A stretch of DNA of 37,857 bases. Source: Actinomycetes bacterium. Its GTDB lineage: Bacteria > Actinomycetota > Actinomycetes > S36-B12 > UBA5976. The translations under genes were made by a program, and so were the position numbers. This document shows, one piece after another, positions 14,033 through 22,936 of the stretch. Under the pieces are notes generated by a model, which was not told the DNA's origin, did no database searches, and saw nothing but the letters and a program-made list of their open reading frames with translations. The stretch covers positions 1-37,857 of the forward strand of contig JAKAIC010000009.1 in NCBI GenBank assembly GCA_021814565.1. Direction: 5' to 3'. Each line of letters starts with the position of its first letter. Position 1 is the first letter of the stretch.

Positions 14033-15418
14033 CTAGATGCGGATACGTTCGCCCGCTTTGGGCACCACCGCCATGGTGTCCAGCTCCTGCGCCACGCGCT
14101 TGGCGAACACCTGCGATGAGCCGAGTTCACCGTGTACGACGAACACATTCGCCGGTACCACGCCCGCCGACCGCAGCCAGGCCAATAACTCATCGGCGTC
14201 ACCGTGCACCGAGAACACCGGCACGTCGACCACCTCCGCACGGACCTTGACGTACTGGCCATGGATCTTGAGTTGCGCGGCGCCCTCCTGAAGGGCGCGT
14301 CCGTGTGTTCCGAAGGCCTGGAAGCCCACGAGGATGACGCAGTTGCGGGCATCCGGCAGCAGCGCCTTGAGGTGATGCACGACCCGTCCGCCCGCCGCCA
14401 TGCCGGACGCGGAGATGATGATCTTGGGGCCGCCGCGGTCGAGCGCCATGGACTCCTGCGGTGTGCGTGCCTGCTCGAGGTGGGCCAGATCCATGATGGA
14501 GGAGCCCTGCGCGAGAACCTCGGACCGGAACTCCGGCGCCCTGGCATCGATGGCCGCGCGATACACGGCGAGCGTGGCCAAGGCCATGGGGCTGTCGACA
14601 CAGACCCTGGCAGGGGGGATGCGCTGCTGATCCTCGAGGTCCTTTATGGCCTTCAGCAAGACCTCGGTGCGGTCCACGGCGAATGCGGGGATGACGACGG
14701 TGCCGCCACGCCTGATGGTGCGGGTGATGGCGGACGCCAGCAGCTCCATGCCCTCCGACAGGTCCTGGTGCACACGATCGCCATAGGTTGACTCGATGAC
14801 GACAGCGTCAGCATCGGCCGGGGGATGGGGCGCCACCAGCAGAGGGTGCGCTGGCCGCCCCAGATCGCCGCTGAAGACCACCGTGCGCGCCCGGACCCCT
14901 GTTTCGCGCAGGCGCAGCACCGATGAACCGAGGATGTGTCCACTGGGCTCGAACTCAGCGAAGACCCCGGCGAACAGTTCGAAATCCTGGTTGAAGGGCT
15001 TGACCCGGAGTAGTTCGATGGCGCGCTGGGCGTCCGCAGTGTCGTACAGCGGACGAGGATCAGCGTGCCGCGAGAAGCCCTTCTGACGAGCCCACTGTGC
15101 GTCTTCTTCCTGCAGGTGCGCACTGTCACGCAGCACGATCGCCACCAACTGACTGGTCGCGAGGGTGCAGTAGACCGGACCCCGGAAGCCCTCGCGCACC
15201 AGCGCGGGCAGGTACCCGCAGTGGTCGAGATGCGCATGCGTCAGCAGCACGGCATCGATGGATGCAGGGTCTACCGGGAACGGCTCCCAGTTGCGGGCCC
15301 GGTCATCGCTGTCTCCCTGGAAGAGTCCGCAATCCACGAGCAGGCGCTGCTCGCCGAACTCGACCAGTGTCTTGGATCCGGTGACCGTGCCGGCGCCGCC
15401 GATGAAGGTGAGGAACAT
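14033..15418 (-). CDS. Metallo-beta-lactamase fold, beta-CASP-type nuclease
   Basis: The 461-aa protein joins a zinc metallo-beta-lactamase domain with a beta-CASP cap and a C-terminal RMMBL segment, the architecture of CPSF-like RNA nucleases. The zinc motif is LLTHAHLDHCGYLPALV (about 57-73), with further ligands in EPSGHILGSS and VFSGDLGRP. The beta-CASP part has VVIPAFAVDRTEVLL and CVDSPMALATL, then IIISASGMAAGGRVVHHLK. The C-terminal VFSVHGDADELLAWL provides the last His. Members cut RNA in the cytoplasm, though the substrate is unknown here and the protein is distinct from RNase J. The ATG at 15418 has TACAAA exactly 6 nt upstream, a near match to the leaderless pattern. Confidence 0.9.
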   Translation of the reverse strand: MFLTFIGGAGTVTGSKTLVEFGEQRLLVDCGLFQGDSDDRARNWEPFPVDPASIDAVLLTHAHLDHCGYLPALVREGFRGPVYCTLATSQLVAIVLRDSAHLQEEDAQWARQKGFSRHADPRPLYDTADAQRAIELLRVKPFNQDFELFAGVFAEFEPSGHILGSSVLRLRETGVRARTVVFSGDLGRPAHPLLVAPHPPADADAVVIESTYGDRVHQDLSEGMELLASAITRTIRRGGTVVIPAFAVDRTEVLLKAIKDLEDQQRIPPARVCVDSPMALATLAVYRAAIDARAPEFRSEVLAQGSSIMDLAHLEQARTPQESMALDRGGPKIIISASGMAAGGRVVHHLKALLPDARNCVILVGFQAFGTHGRALQEGAAQLKIHGQYVKVRAEVVDVPVFSVHGDADELLAWLRSAGVVPANVFVVHGELGSSQVFAKRVAQELDTMAVVPKAGERIRI

Positions 15419-15424
15419 GCTGCC

Positions 15425-15430
15425 TTTGTA
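15425..15430 (-). promoter_or_regulatory. Possible leaderless -10 of the beta-CASP gene
   Basis: The minus strand reads TACAAA followed by GGCAGC and ATG. The last base departs from TANNNT. AGGC could instead serve as a weak ribosome site. Confidence 0.3.
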
Positions 15431-15480
15431 GCACCGTCCACAGCCTTCATGTCAGGGCTGTTGTTGAGGATTCCCGTCCT

Positions 15481-16551
15481 CTATGGGCGCGTGGCGCGCC
15501 ACTCCGCCGCCACTTCCAGGAAGCGGGTGTCAGCGGGTGCGTCGCCGACGGTGATGCGGACGCCATCGTCACCGTAGGGGCGCACGGCCAGGCCACGCTC
15601 ATCGCAGAACGCAGCGAAGCGCTGCGAGTCGCTCCCCAGGCGCAGCCACACGAAGTTGGCCTGGCTGTCGGGCAGCGACCAGCCTTGCTGACGCAGCGCC
15701 TGTGTCACCTCAGCACGGGCGCGGATGATGTGGACTACTCGCTCCTGCAACTCGTCCTCGACGGCAAGCGCCGCGAGCGCGGCCTCCTGGGCGATGGAAC
15801 TGACGCCGAAGGGCACCGCGCAGGAACGCAGCGCCTGTGCCAGTTCGTCATGCGCGATCGCATATCCCACGCGCAGCCCCGCCAACCCGTAAGCCTTGGA
15901 GAAGGTACGCAACAAGGCCACGTTCCCATGGCGGCGGAAGAGTTCCAGCCCATCGGGCATATTGGGGTCGTCAGCGAATTCCACGTAGGCCTCGTCAATG
16001 ACGATGGTGACGTCATCTGGCACGCGCTTGATGAAGGCGTCCAGTTCGGTCGCCCTGGCACCGACGCCGGTGGGGTTGTTGGGCTGGCAGATCAGCACCA
16101 TGCGCGTGCGCGCTGTGATGGCTGCGGCCATGGCCTCGAGGTCATGCGACTCATCGGGGCGAAGCGCCACCCGCACGGACACGGCACCGTTGACAGCGGC
16201 ACAGATGGGGTAGGCCTCGAAGGAACGCCAGGCGAAGACCACTTCATCACCCTGATCGCAGGTGGCCTGCACGAACTGTTGCAGGAGACCCACGGAACCG
16301 GTGCCGGTGGCGAGGTTGCTGCTCGCGACCCCGAAGCGCCGCGCGAGCGCATGGTGCAGGGCGGAAGCGGCCATGTCGGGGTAACGATTCATGGTGCGCA
16401 GCGCGCGCTCGGCAGCCTCGATTATCTGCGGCAGAGGTGCATAGGGGTTCTCGTTGCTGGAGACCTTGTAGGTGGTGAGTCCTTGGTGCGGTGCCGGCGG
16501 ACGGCCGGGAACGTAGGCCGGCAATCCGGCCAGTGATGATCGCAGTTTCAT
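15481..16551 (-). CDS. HisC/Pat-type aminotransferase
   Basis: This PLP-dependent class I/II transaminase of 356 aa acts in the cytoplasm. The N-terminal YKVSSNENPYAPLP (about 28-41) and the PLP lysine in LLRTFSKAYGLAGLRVGYAI mark the histidinol-phosphate/aromatic aminotransferase branch; LICQPNNPTG and IVIDEAYVEF complete the fold. Actinomycetes carry HisC proper in the his operon and a second copy called Pat that handles aromatic amino acids. No other his gene is present in the window, so the aromatic role is the more likely, but sequence alone does not settle it. CGGAGGC before ATG 16551 fixes the start. It follows the FMN-binding gene, separated by a hairpin. Confidence 0.88.
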   Translation of the reverse strand: MKLRSSLAGLPAYVPGRPPAPHQGLTTYKVSSNENPYAPLPQIIEAAERALRTMNRYPDMAASALHHALARRFGVASSNLATGTGSVGLLQQFVQATCDQGDEVVFAWRSFEAYPICAAVNGAVSVRVALRPDESHDLEAMAAAITARTRMVLICQPNNPTGVGARATELDAFIKRVPDDVTIVIDEAYVEFADDPNMPDGLELFRRHGNVALLRTFSKAYGLAGLRVGYAIAHDELAQALRSCAVPFGVSSIAQEAALAALAVEDELQERVVHIIRARAEVTQALRQQGWSLPDSQANFVWLRLGSDSQRFAAFCDERGLAVRPYGDDGVRITVGDAPADTRFLEVAAEWRATRP

Positions 16552-16652
16552 GAAGCCTCCGCATTGCCGCTGGGCGGAAGGCTATCTGCGTTGCCCAGTC
16601 CAGTCGTTCGCCGCCATCGAGGTGCCCCAAGCCCTCCATGGCGCGACAAGCG

Positions 16653-16683
16653 GAGAGCCCACCGCACTGGGCGATGGGCTCTC
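16653..16683 (-). terminator. Hairpin between the FMN-binding gene and the aminotransferase gene
   Basis: GAGAGCCCA and TGGGCTCTC form a perfect 9-bp stem with a 13-nt loop, 16 nt after the minus-strand stop at 16699. It probably ends or attenuates the FMN-binding-gene transcript. Confidence 0.6.
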
Positions 16684-16698
16684 GGGGGGAAGCCGGAT

Positions 16699-17169
16699 TC
16701 AGATCTTGGCAATGGCGGAGGCCACCGACTGCAGGAAGCCACCGGAGATGAAGGAGGCACCACTGACGATGTTCACATTGGCGCTCTGTGCCTGCAGGAC
16801 TTCCTGCGTGAGCGTGGGCACCGCATAGTCCGCGAACTGCTGGTTGCTCCCACCGGGCACCTGCAGCACCCGGACGTCGGTGATGGTCCTGCCCTTGACG
16901 GTGAGCGCCACCTGCACCGTGCCGTAGCGTTCCTGCACCGCGGCCCCCGTGATGGTGCGGGTGGCGTTGGGGGCCGTGCCGCCGTTGACCGGGGCCTGCT
17001 TGCTGCTGGCTGCGGATGCAGCAGCGCTCGTCGTCTTGGTGGTCACCGCAACGGGGGATGCCGAGATGATGGTCGGTGCGGCGAGAGTCTGGGCGATGGG
17101 GTTCACCGCGACTGTTGCCACCAGACCCGCCATGGCACCGCCACTGACCAGGAATGCTCGCTTCTTCAT
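16699..17169 (-). CDS. Exported FMN-binding-domain protein
   Basis: The product has 156 aa from ATG 17169. A signal or anchor segment (MKKRAFLVSGGAMAGLVATVAVNP) is followed by an Ala/Ser/Thr-rich linker (about 35-65) and a single FMN_bind domain (about 75-156). The domain ends VNIVSGASFISGGFLQSVASAIAKI, which fits the SGA[T/S] motif where ApbE attaches FMN through a phosphoester bond; here the acceptor position is Ser. Such proteins shuttle electrons outside the membrane. No ApbE or partner reductase is in the window. CATGCT lies exactly 6 nt before the ATG, so the mRNA may be leaderless. The track ORF is 33 codons longer upstream, without support. Confidence 0.85.
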   Translation of the reverse strand: MKKRAFLVSGGAMAGLVATVAVNPIAQTLAAPTIISASPVAVTTKTTSAAASAASSKQAPVNGGTAPNATRTITGAAVQERYGTVQVALTVKGRTITDVRVLQVPGGSNQQFADYAVPTLTQEVLQAQSANVNIVSGASFISGGFLQSVASAIAKI

Positions 17170-17287
17170 GTCGCAAGCATGTCGTCGGGGTGCGCCCCTG
17201 TGGGCCGATTCGGCACACCCGCATCCGACGCAGACGCACTGTGCACCGAATCTTCGTCGTCCTTGCACATCCTTGACATTGGAGACG

Positions 17288-17325
17288 CGTGAGGGGTGCC
17301 ATCACGACGGATGGCACCCCTCACG
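17288..17325 (-). terminator. Terminator of the liv-hydrolase operon
   Basis: CGTGAGGGGTGCCAT and ATGGCACCCCTCACG form a perfect 15-bp stem with an 8-nt loop, 11 nt past the stop of the hydrolase gene. Confidence 0.85.
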
Positions 17326-17335
17326 ACCGTGGAGT

Positions 17336-19000
17336 TCAGTACTTCACTTCAGCCGGTACCCACTCGGGATCGCTCTGGAAACCAAGACCCGTCGCGGACC
17401 GCAGGGCTGCGAACTCGCCAGCTGCTGTCTGGTCCCCTGCATACAGCCAGGAGTTGAAGGCAGGGATCAGCGCCAGATGCTGCGCTCCAGTCAGCAGCGA
17501 CGAGCCGCCACAATGCCCGATGCCGCTCGTGCGCTTGGCCGCGGTTGCTGCGGGGTCACCGAGCACCGTCCAGCCATCGCTGGGGGCGGCGGCGTACATG
17601 GCGACTGCCAGCGGCAGCTTGTGCCGCTTGCTGACGGCACCGGCCGCTGCGGACTTGTCGACGTAACGCTGCACCCATCCCGCCTGCGTCACCGGGTCCA
17701 CTTCATACCCGACGAGCATGGTGGGCACCCGGGCCACGCCACTGTACGAAGGGAATGCCTTCTTCGCGGCATCCACTGCGGCTGGGTTGGCCGGATAGCG
17801 CAACGCCGCATTGCCCTTGCTGGCATCCAGGGCGCCGAGCATCTGGTCCACTACGTCTGTGCCGCCGAGGTTCAGGAAGGTCTCGTACTGTGCCCGCTGC
17901 TCATCGGTGAGCAGGTCGGTGTACGACGTGTTCACGTTGTCGGTGAAGTTGGCACTGCCCGTGGCCAGACCGCCGGCCACGCGGATGCGCGATTCGACAT
18001 CGAATCGAAGCAGCGTTGCCAGCACCGCTGCCTGACCGATGTTCTCCGCCATCGCGGCACTGGTGTTGAGTTGAGAGGCGAGCAGGGGACCACCGGTGGT
18101 GATGCCGTCATAGGAGGCTGAGGCCTCGGGAAGTCCCGCGATGAGTCCAGCCATCAGCACCACGTTGCGCGCCAGCAACTTGGTCGGGGTCACGGCGTTG
18201 GCATTGGCCTTGATGCCGCCCAGGAACCCCAGCACCTTGTTGAGGTCGCCGTAGGCCTGCATGAGCCCCGCCGGACCGGCGTCGTAGGTGAGCTTGAGAT
18301 CGACGCCACCCAGCACCTTCACCACATACAACGCATCGAGTGCCTGCTGGAAGGCCTGAGTGGTGGTCGGCGGTACGGCGCATTCGACGTACGCAGCACT
18401 CACGCGCGGCACTGTCTCCTCCAGTGCGAGCGCGGGCAGCGTGCCCATGCTCTCCCCCCACACCATCACGCGCTTGAGGCCGTACACGAAGCCGGTGCGC
18501 ATCTTGTCGATGAGTGCCTTGCCCGCGTTGTACTCCTCCTGCACGGCCCAGCCCTGAGTGTCACCGCCGCCGACACCGGCCACACCGAAGCCCTTGGCCA
18601 TCAACGCTGCCGCCAGTGCCTCGCTGCCGCCAGAGGCCAGATCGGGCTTGCCGTTGGCAATCCAGGTGGCGCCCAGGCCGGGCACCGTGACCGAGTTGTA
18701 GGCGGGGTTGTTCGAGTAGTCGATGCCCGCTGCCTTCAACGACTGCGGCACCGGAGTGTTCCTGCCGAAGCGGATGCCATGGAAGAAGACGATGACGGTG
18801 CCGTTGAAATTGATGGGGAGGCGCAGTGCGTAGAGACCGAGGCCATTGCCCAGATCACCACTGCACTGGTCCTGCACCTCGCCTGGCCAGCAGGTGCCTT
18901 CCTTGACGCCGGCATTGGCGGGCGCCAGCGAGCCTGCAGCCGCGAGTGACAGCGCGGCCAGGGCACCGAGTATGCGATTGCGTGTTGTGATGCGCCTCAT
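17336..19000 (-). CDS. Secreted alpha/beta hydrolase (lipase/esterase-like)
   Basis: The 554-aa protein has a Sec signal (MRRITTRNRILGALAALSLAAAGSLAPANAG) and an alpha/beta hydrolase fold. VIVFFHGIRFG holds the oxyanion segment and VMVWGESMGTLPALAL carries the nucleophile elbow GESMG (Ser about residue 183). MLVGYEVDPVTQAGWV offers the Asp and RTSGIGHCGGSS the His, giving a full triad in the right order. A long helical insertion sits between nucleophile and acid. The ATG at 19000 has GAGG 7 nt upstream; a GTG at 19012 overlaps the stop of the livK-like gene. It is the last gene of a transporter operon, so its product probably supplies the imported solute. The ester or amide substrate is unknown. 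Confidence 0.82.
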   Translation of the reverse strand: MRRITTRNRILGALAALSLAAAGSLAPANAGVKEGTCWPGEVQDQCSGDLGNGLGLYALRLPINFNGTVIVFFHGIRFGRNTPVPQSLKAAGIDYSNNPAYNSVTVPGLGATWIANGKPDLASGGSEALAAALMAKGFGVAGVGGGDTQGWAVQEEYNAGKALIDKMRTGFVYGLKRVMVWGESMGTLPALALEETVPRVSAAYVECAVPPTTTQAFQQALDALYVVKVLGGVDLKLTYDAGPAGLMQAYGDLNKVLGFLGGIKANANAVTPTKLLARNVVLMAGLIAGLPEASASYDGITTGGPLLASQLNTSAAMAENIGQAAVLATLLRFDVESRIRVAGGLATGSANFTDNVNTSYTDLLTDEQRAQYETFLNLGGTDVVDQMLGALDASKGNAALRYPANPAAVDAAKKAFPSYSGVARVPTMLVGYEVDPVTQAGWVQRYVDKSAAAGAVSKRHKLPLAVAMYAAAPSDGWTVLGDPAATAAKRTSGIGHCGGSSLLTGAQHLALIPAFNSWLYAGDQTAAGEFAALRSATGLGFQSDPEWVPAEVKY

Positions 19001-19008
19001 CGATGACC

Positions 19009-20274
19009 TCACGGGAGCAGATTGGCCGGCGCTGCCGGACGGTTGAAGGTGGACAACTGCACAGGGCCGGAGCCGGAATCCGTCTCATAGACACCTGCCG
19101 ATACGCGCTTCTGCACCAGATCGGCGCCGTAGCGCCCGATGTAGTAGCCGCTGTAGCCCTGATGCGTGGCGCCCTTGAAGGGCACGAAAGCCGCCGTCTT
19201 GAAGTTGGCAGCCTTGGCCATGGCGGCGATCAGGCCCTTGCGTGTGAGCTTCTTGCCCACGGCCTTGATGGCCTGTGCCACCAGGTAGGCGTCGTTCACG
19301 GCACCGATGGTGTAGGACGTCACCGGCACATTGGCAGCACCCAGGATCTTGGTGATGAGTGCGATGTAGCCATCGCTGGCGTCCTCGGCGACCGGGAGGA
19401 AGTTGGGTGAGTACACGCCGGTGAGCAGGGCCTTGGGCACGTTGAGATCGTCCAGCGTTTTCTTGTCGGCACCCACCGCGGACGCCAGCCAGGTCGGACT
19501 GAAGCCGAGCGCCTTGGCGGTGCCGATGGCGCTGGCAGTGGCTGCCGTGACACCGAAGACCACGACCAACTCGCACTTCTGTGCAGCGAAGCCGGCGATC
19601 TGCGCTTTCACGCCAGAGGAGGCGAGCAGCGCTGCGTTGTAGCCGGCCTTGGCGGCGAAACTCATGCCGCCGATTGCGAAGCCCTTGGCCGCGTCTCGAC
19701 CGAAGTCATCATCCTGATAGAGCAAGCAGGCCTTGAGCGACTTGAGCGAATCCGTGTCGGCAATGAACTTCGACATGATCTTGGCCTCCGCGATATAAGA
19801 CGGGAAGCCGGGCCAGGTGTCCGGGTACTTGTGGGCGTTGGCAAAGCCGCTGTAGCCGGAGAGCACCATGAGATCCGGAATGCCACGGCGGTTGAGATCC
19901 TTCACCACCGTGGAGTGGGTTGCTGTACCGAGCCCGCTCATGATGGCGAACACCTTGTCCTGCAGGATCAGCGAGGACACCACGCGCTTGGTCTGTGCGG
20001 GGTCGTACTTGTCGTCCTTGACGATGAAGTTCACCTTGCGGTGATTGATGCCGCCCTTGGCGTTCACGTAATCGAAGTACGCCTTGATAGCGGCACCGAC
20101 ATCCTTGTAGCCGGGCGAAGCAGGGCCAGTCAGAGGCAGGTGGGTGCCGAGCGTGATCGTCGTCGCTGTGACGCCGGTCTCGGTCGGGACTCGCACCATG
20201 CCACTTGCCGGAGTCGCCGTGCCGGCGAGCAATGCAAGTGACCCCAGTGCAGTCAACGGACGGATGAATCTCAA
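19009..20274 (-). CDS. Branched-chain amino acid-type ABC substrate-binding protein (LivK-like)
   Basis: An exported protein of 421 aa with a Peripla_BP_6 fold. The signal is MRFIRPLTALGSLALLAGTATPASG. Family landmarks are TTITLGTHLPLTGPASPGYKDVGAAIKAYFDYVNAKGGINHRKV (about 38-80) and CLLYQDDDFGRDAAKGF. Members bind amino acids, amides, or other small organic solutes. The start codon is TTG at 20274, supported by GGAGG with 6-nt spacing and the absence of another start nearby. It follows livM after 87 nt and its stop overlaps the possible GTG of the hydrolase gene, which ties the two together. There is no lipobox. Confidence 0.9.
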   Translation of the reverse strand: MRFIRPLTALGSLALLAGTATPASGMVRVPTETGVTATTITLGTHLPLTGPASPGYKDVGAAIKAYFDYVNAKGGINHRKVNFIVKDDKYDPAQTKRVVSSLILQDKVFAIMSGLGTATHSTVVKDLNRRGIPDLMVLSGYSGFANAHKYPDTWPGFPSYIAEAKIMSKFIADTDSLKSLKACLLYQDDDFGRDAAKGFAIGGMSFAAKAGYNAALLASSGVKAQIAGFAAQKCELVVVFGVTAATASAIGTAKALGFSPTWLASAVGADKKTLDDLNVPKALLTGVYSPNFLPVAEDASDGYIALITKILGAANVPVTSYTIGAVNDAYLVAQAIKAVGKKLTRKGLIAAMAKAANFKTAAFVPFKGATHQGYSGYYIGRYGADLVQKRVSAGVYETDSGSGPVQLSTFNRPAAPANLLP

Positions 20275-20361
20275 GACGAACCTCCAGCGACGCTGAACAG
20301 GTGGCAGGGGGCGCCCCCATGTTCGGTGAACGTAAACCTCTGCTAACGCCAGCGGAAGTGC

Positions 20362-21351
20362 TCAGCGCGCGCCGGCGCGACGAATGTTCGCAATGCCACC
20401 CGGAGCAAGCCCAACGGTCAATAACAGCAGTCCGCCGTAGACCAGATTGGGAAGGTTCAGCCCCACCTGGTCTGGAAGTCCGAAGTTGGAGACGAGGGCG
20501 GTGAGCCATTCCGGCGTCAGCGCCAGCAGCAGCGCGCCGATCACGGCACCCACCAGACTCTGGCGTCCGCCGACAATGGTGCCGACCAGCAGTGACAGCG
20601 AGAGGCCGATTCCGAACGCGCCCGGAGCCGCCAGTCCCAGGATCTGTGTGAGCACTGCTCCCGCCAAGGCCGCACACACCGCGGATACGGCGAAGGCAAT
20701 GACTTTGGTGCGCGATGTATTGATACCGACGAGTGCCGCCGCTGGTTCGTGGTCGCGGGTGGCACGGATGCTGCGACCCAAGGGAGAGACGATGAGCGAG
20801 GACACCAACGCCACCACGAAGATGGCCGTAGCCCCAGCCACCCAGGCTTGCCAACGCTCGAGCGGGAAGTCCGGGCCCAGGCGGTCGGGCGGGTAGGGGC
20901 CATCAAGCAAGAGGCCTGAATCACCCCCCAACAGGTCCGGGAAGCGGTTGGCGAGTGCCGGCAGGCCCACCGCGAGTCCCAGCGTCAGGCCCGCGAGATA
21001 GGGGCCGCTCAGGCGCGCGGCAACCACGCCCACCGCCACCCCCACCGCAGCACCGACGACTGCCGCAGCCAGCATGCCCAGCCAGCTTGGCCAGCCGTGC
21101 ATCACCGCCAGCGCGAAGGCGTAACCGCCCGATGCCATGAATGCTCCATTGCCCAGCGACACCTGCCCACTGTGCCCCACCAGCACCACCATGCCGAAAA
21201 GTGCGACCGCGTAGGTGGCGACATAGGCGAGACGCAGGTTCCACAGGGCATCGACGCGGTTGTTGACGAGCATCCACAGCAGCGCGGACACCAGCATGAG
21301 GCACATCGTGGCCACGGCCCGGCCCCAAGGTCGCTGCAGGACTGTTCGCAT
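20362..21351 (-). CDS. livM: Branched-chain amino acid-type ABC permease (LivM-like)
   Basis: A membrane permease of 329 aa with about nine helices. The motif GHSGQVSLGNGAFMASGGYAFAL (about 58-80) and the EAA-like loop PLGRSIRATRDHEPAAALVGINTSRTKVIAFAVSA mark the LivM half of the channel. The C-terminal half ends in GLLLLTVGLAPGGI. The ATG at 21351 shares one base with the stop of livH (TGATG), so translation is coupled. Together with LivH, LivG, LivF and the binding protein it forms a complete importer. Confidence 0.93.
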   Translation of the reverse strand: MRTVLQRPWGRAVATMCLMLVSALLWMLVNNRVDALWNLRLAYVATYAVALFGMVVLVGHSGQVSLGNGAFMASGGYAFALAVMHGWPSWLGMLAAAVVGAAVGVAVGVVAARLSGPYLAGLTLGLAVGLPALANRFPDLLGGDSGLLLDGPYPPDRLGPDFPLERWQAWVAGATAIFVVALVSSLIVSPLGRSIRATRDHEPAAALVGINTSRTKVIAFAVSAVCAALAGAVLTQILGLAAPGAFGIGLSLSLLVGTIVGGRQSLVGAVIGALLLALTPEWLTALVSNFGLPDQVGLNLPNLVYGGLLLLTVGLAPGGIANIRRAGAR

Positions 21352-22226
21352 CAGACCCTCCGCACCGTTCGTGCCCCGAAGAGGCCCGCAGGCTGCACCA
21401 GCAGCGTCAGCACCAGCACCACCAGTGCGGCGATGGGAGCATCCGCCGCCTCGCTGTACATCGTCACCAGGGCAATCAGCAGGCCGGTCGAGATGCCACC
21501 AACCATGGCGCCGATCGGCGAATCAAGCCCGCCGACAACTGCTGCAGTGAAGGCGAACACGATGACGATGTCGAAGGAATTGGGCGAGAGGAAGGACAAG
21601 GGCGCGATGAGCACCCCACCCACCGCTCCGATGCCGCCTGCCAATGCCCAGCCCAGCATGAGCATGCGCGATACGCGCACCCCGCTGATGCGGGCGACAT
21701 CCGGGTTGAAGGCCGCGGCGCGCATGGCCAAGCCCAGGCGGGTGCGCGTCATGAAAAGCGTGAGCGCCACCGAAAGCAGGCTGGCGATCACGATGACGAG
21801 CAGGTCGTAGCGGCTCAGCAGGAACACGGTGTCACCGATCTTGATGCCATCGGTGGAGACCGGAGCCGGGAAGGAGCGTATGTCGCCTCCCCAGATCATG
21901 GAGGCCGCAGCCTGCAGCACTGCCAGTAATCCCAAGGAGGCGATGAGTGCCCCGCTCTCGTGCTCGCGCCTGAGCGCTCGTTGCACCAGGCCGTAGGCGA
22001 TGCCGCCGATGACGATGCCTGACACGGTCGCGACCAACAGCCCCAGCAGCCAACTGCCGGTGGCCTGGGAAACCGAGAGCGCCACGAAGGCGGAGACCAT
22101 GGCCTGTCCCGCCTGGGCGAAGTTCACGGCCCGACTCGATCGCCACACGAACACCACGGCCAAGGCGATGAGCCCGTAGACGATGCCGCTGCTCAGTCCC
22201 GAGAGCAGGGTGTTGATGAACTGCAT
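21351..22226 (-). CDS. livH: Branched-chain amino acid-type ABC permease (LivH-like)
   Basis: The 291-aa partner permease of LivM. The N-terminus MQFINTLLSGLSSGIVYGLIALAVVFVWRSSRAVNFAQAGQAM is typical LivH. The EAA loop is RLGLAMRAAAFNPDVARISGVRVSRM, followed by GGIGAVGGVLIAPLSFLSP. The ORF track extends 51 codons upstream into livF, but ATG 22226 overlaps the livF stop by one base (TGATG), the same junction as livH-livM, and the protein then starts at the usual place. Confidence 0.93.
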   Translation of the reverse strand: MQFINTLLSGLSSGIVYGLIALAVVFVWRSSRAVNFAQAGQAMVSAFVALSVSQATGSWLLGLLVATVSGIVIGGIAYGLVQRALRREHESGALIASLGLLAVLQAAASMIWGGDIRSFPAPVSTDGIKIGDTVFLLSRYDLLVIVIASLLSVALTLFMTRTRLGLAMRAAAFNPDVARISGVRVSRMLMLGWALAGGIGAVGGVLIAPLSFLSPNSFDIVIVFAFTAAVVGGLDSPIGAMVGGISTGLLIALVTMYSEAADAPIAALVVLVLTLLVQPAGLFGARTVRRV

Positions 22227-22936
22227 CACGCCACCCCGAGGTAGGCGTGAAGCAGGCGTGAATCCGAGGCCAGCTCGCGGGCCGGGCCCTCCGCCACGAC
22301 GCGGCCCAACGACAGCACGTAGGCATGATCGGACATATGCAGCGCCTTGGCCGCGTTCTGCTCCACCAGCAGGATGCACATCGACGTCTGCTTGGAAAGG
22401 TGGTTCACCAGTTCCAGGATCTGTGCCACCACGAGCGGAGCCAGACCCAGGCTTGGCTCGTCGAGCAGCAGTGCCTGGGGTTCGGCCATCAGGGCTCGGG
22501 CAATCGCCAGTTGCTGTCGTTCACCGCCGCTCAGCGTGTCCGCGCGCTGGCGCCGACGTCCCCGGAGTGCAGGGAAGAGGTCGTACATGGCATCGAGCCG
22601 ACCGCGCACGCTCGAAGCAGGACGAGTGAGGGCGCCGAGCAGCAGGTTCTCCTCGAGGCTGAGCTCCCCGATGGTGGCACGGCCTTCAGGCACGAAGCCC
22701 AGCCCCAGACGCACACGCTCCGCCGGCGCCACCCCTGCGAGGTCCACGCCGTTGAGTGCGATGGAGCCGCTGTGCAGCCGCACCAAGCCGGCGCAGGCGC
22801 GAAGCAGCGTTGACTTTCCTGCTCCATTGGCTCCAACCACCGTCGTGACACGACCGGGCGGGGCGACGAGCGAGACCTGCTCACAGGCGTGCATGGCGCC
22901 GAAACTCACGGTGACGCCCTCGAGCAACAAGGTCAT
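22226..22936 (-). CDS. livF: Branched-chain amino acid-type ABC ATPase (LivF-like)
   Basis: A 236-aa cytoplasmic ATPase. Walker A is GANGAGKSTLL (about 34-44), the signature is LSGGERQQLAIARAL, Walker B is ALLLDEPSLGLAP, and the switch histidine region reads ILLVEQNAAKAL, the standard LivF ending. It overlaps the end of livG by 4 nt (22933-22936) and livH by one base. All catalytic motifs are intact. Confidence 0.94.
   Translation of the reverse strand: MTLLLEGVTVSFGAMHACEQVSLVAPPGRVTTVVGANGAGKSTLLRACAGLVRLHSGSIALNGVDLAGVAPAERVRLGLGFVPEGRATIGELSLEENLLLGALTRPASSVRGRLDAMYDLFPALRGRRRQRADTLSGGERQQLAIARALMAEPQALLLDEPSLGLAPLVVAQILELVNHLSKQTSMCILLVEQNAAKALHMSDHAYVLSLGRVVAEGPARELASDSRLLHAYLGVA

Noticed and set aside
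16247-17317. 356-aa minus-strand ORF spanning the aminotransferase and FMN-binding genes
   Set aside because: It reads both recognised genes out of frame and crosses a hairpin; low-complexity Arg/Gly/His composition.
16949-18121. 390-aa plus-strand ORF opposite the FMN-binding and hydrolase genes
   Set aside because: Antisense shadow crossing the operon terminator; no recognisable domain.
19709-20854. 381-aa minus-strand ORF across livM and the livK-like gene
   Set aside because: Wrong frame over two confidently identified genes and their intergenic gap.
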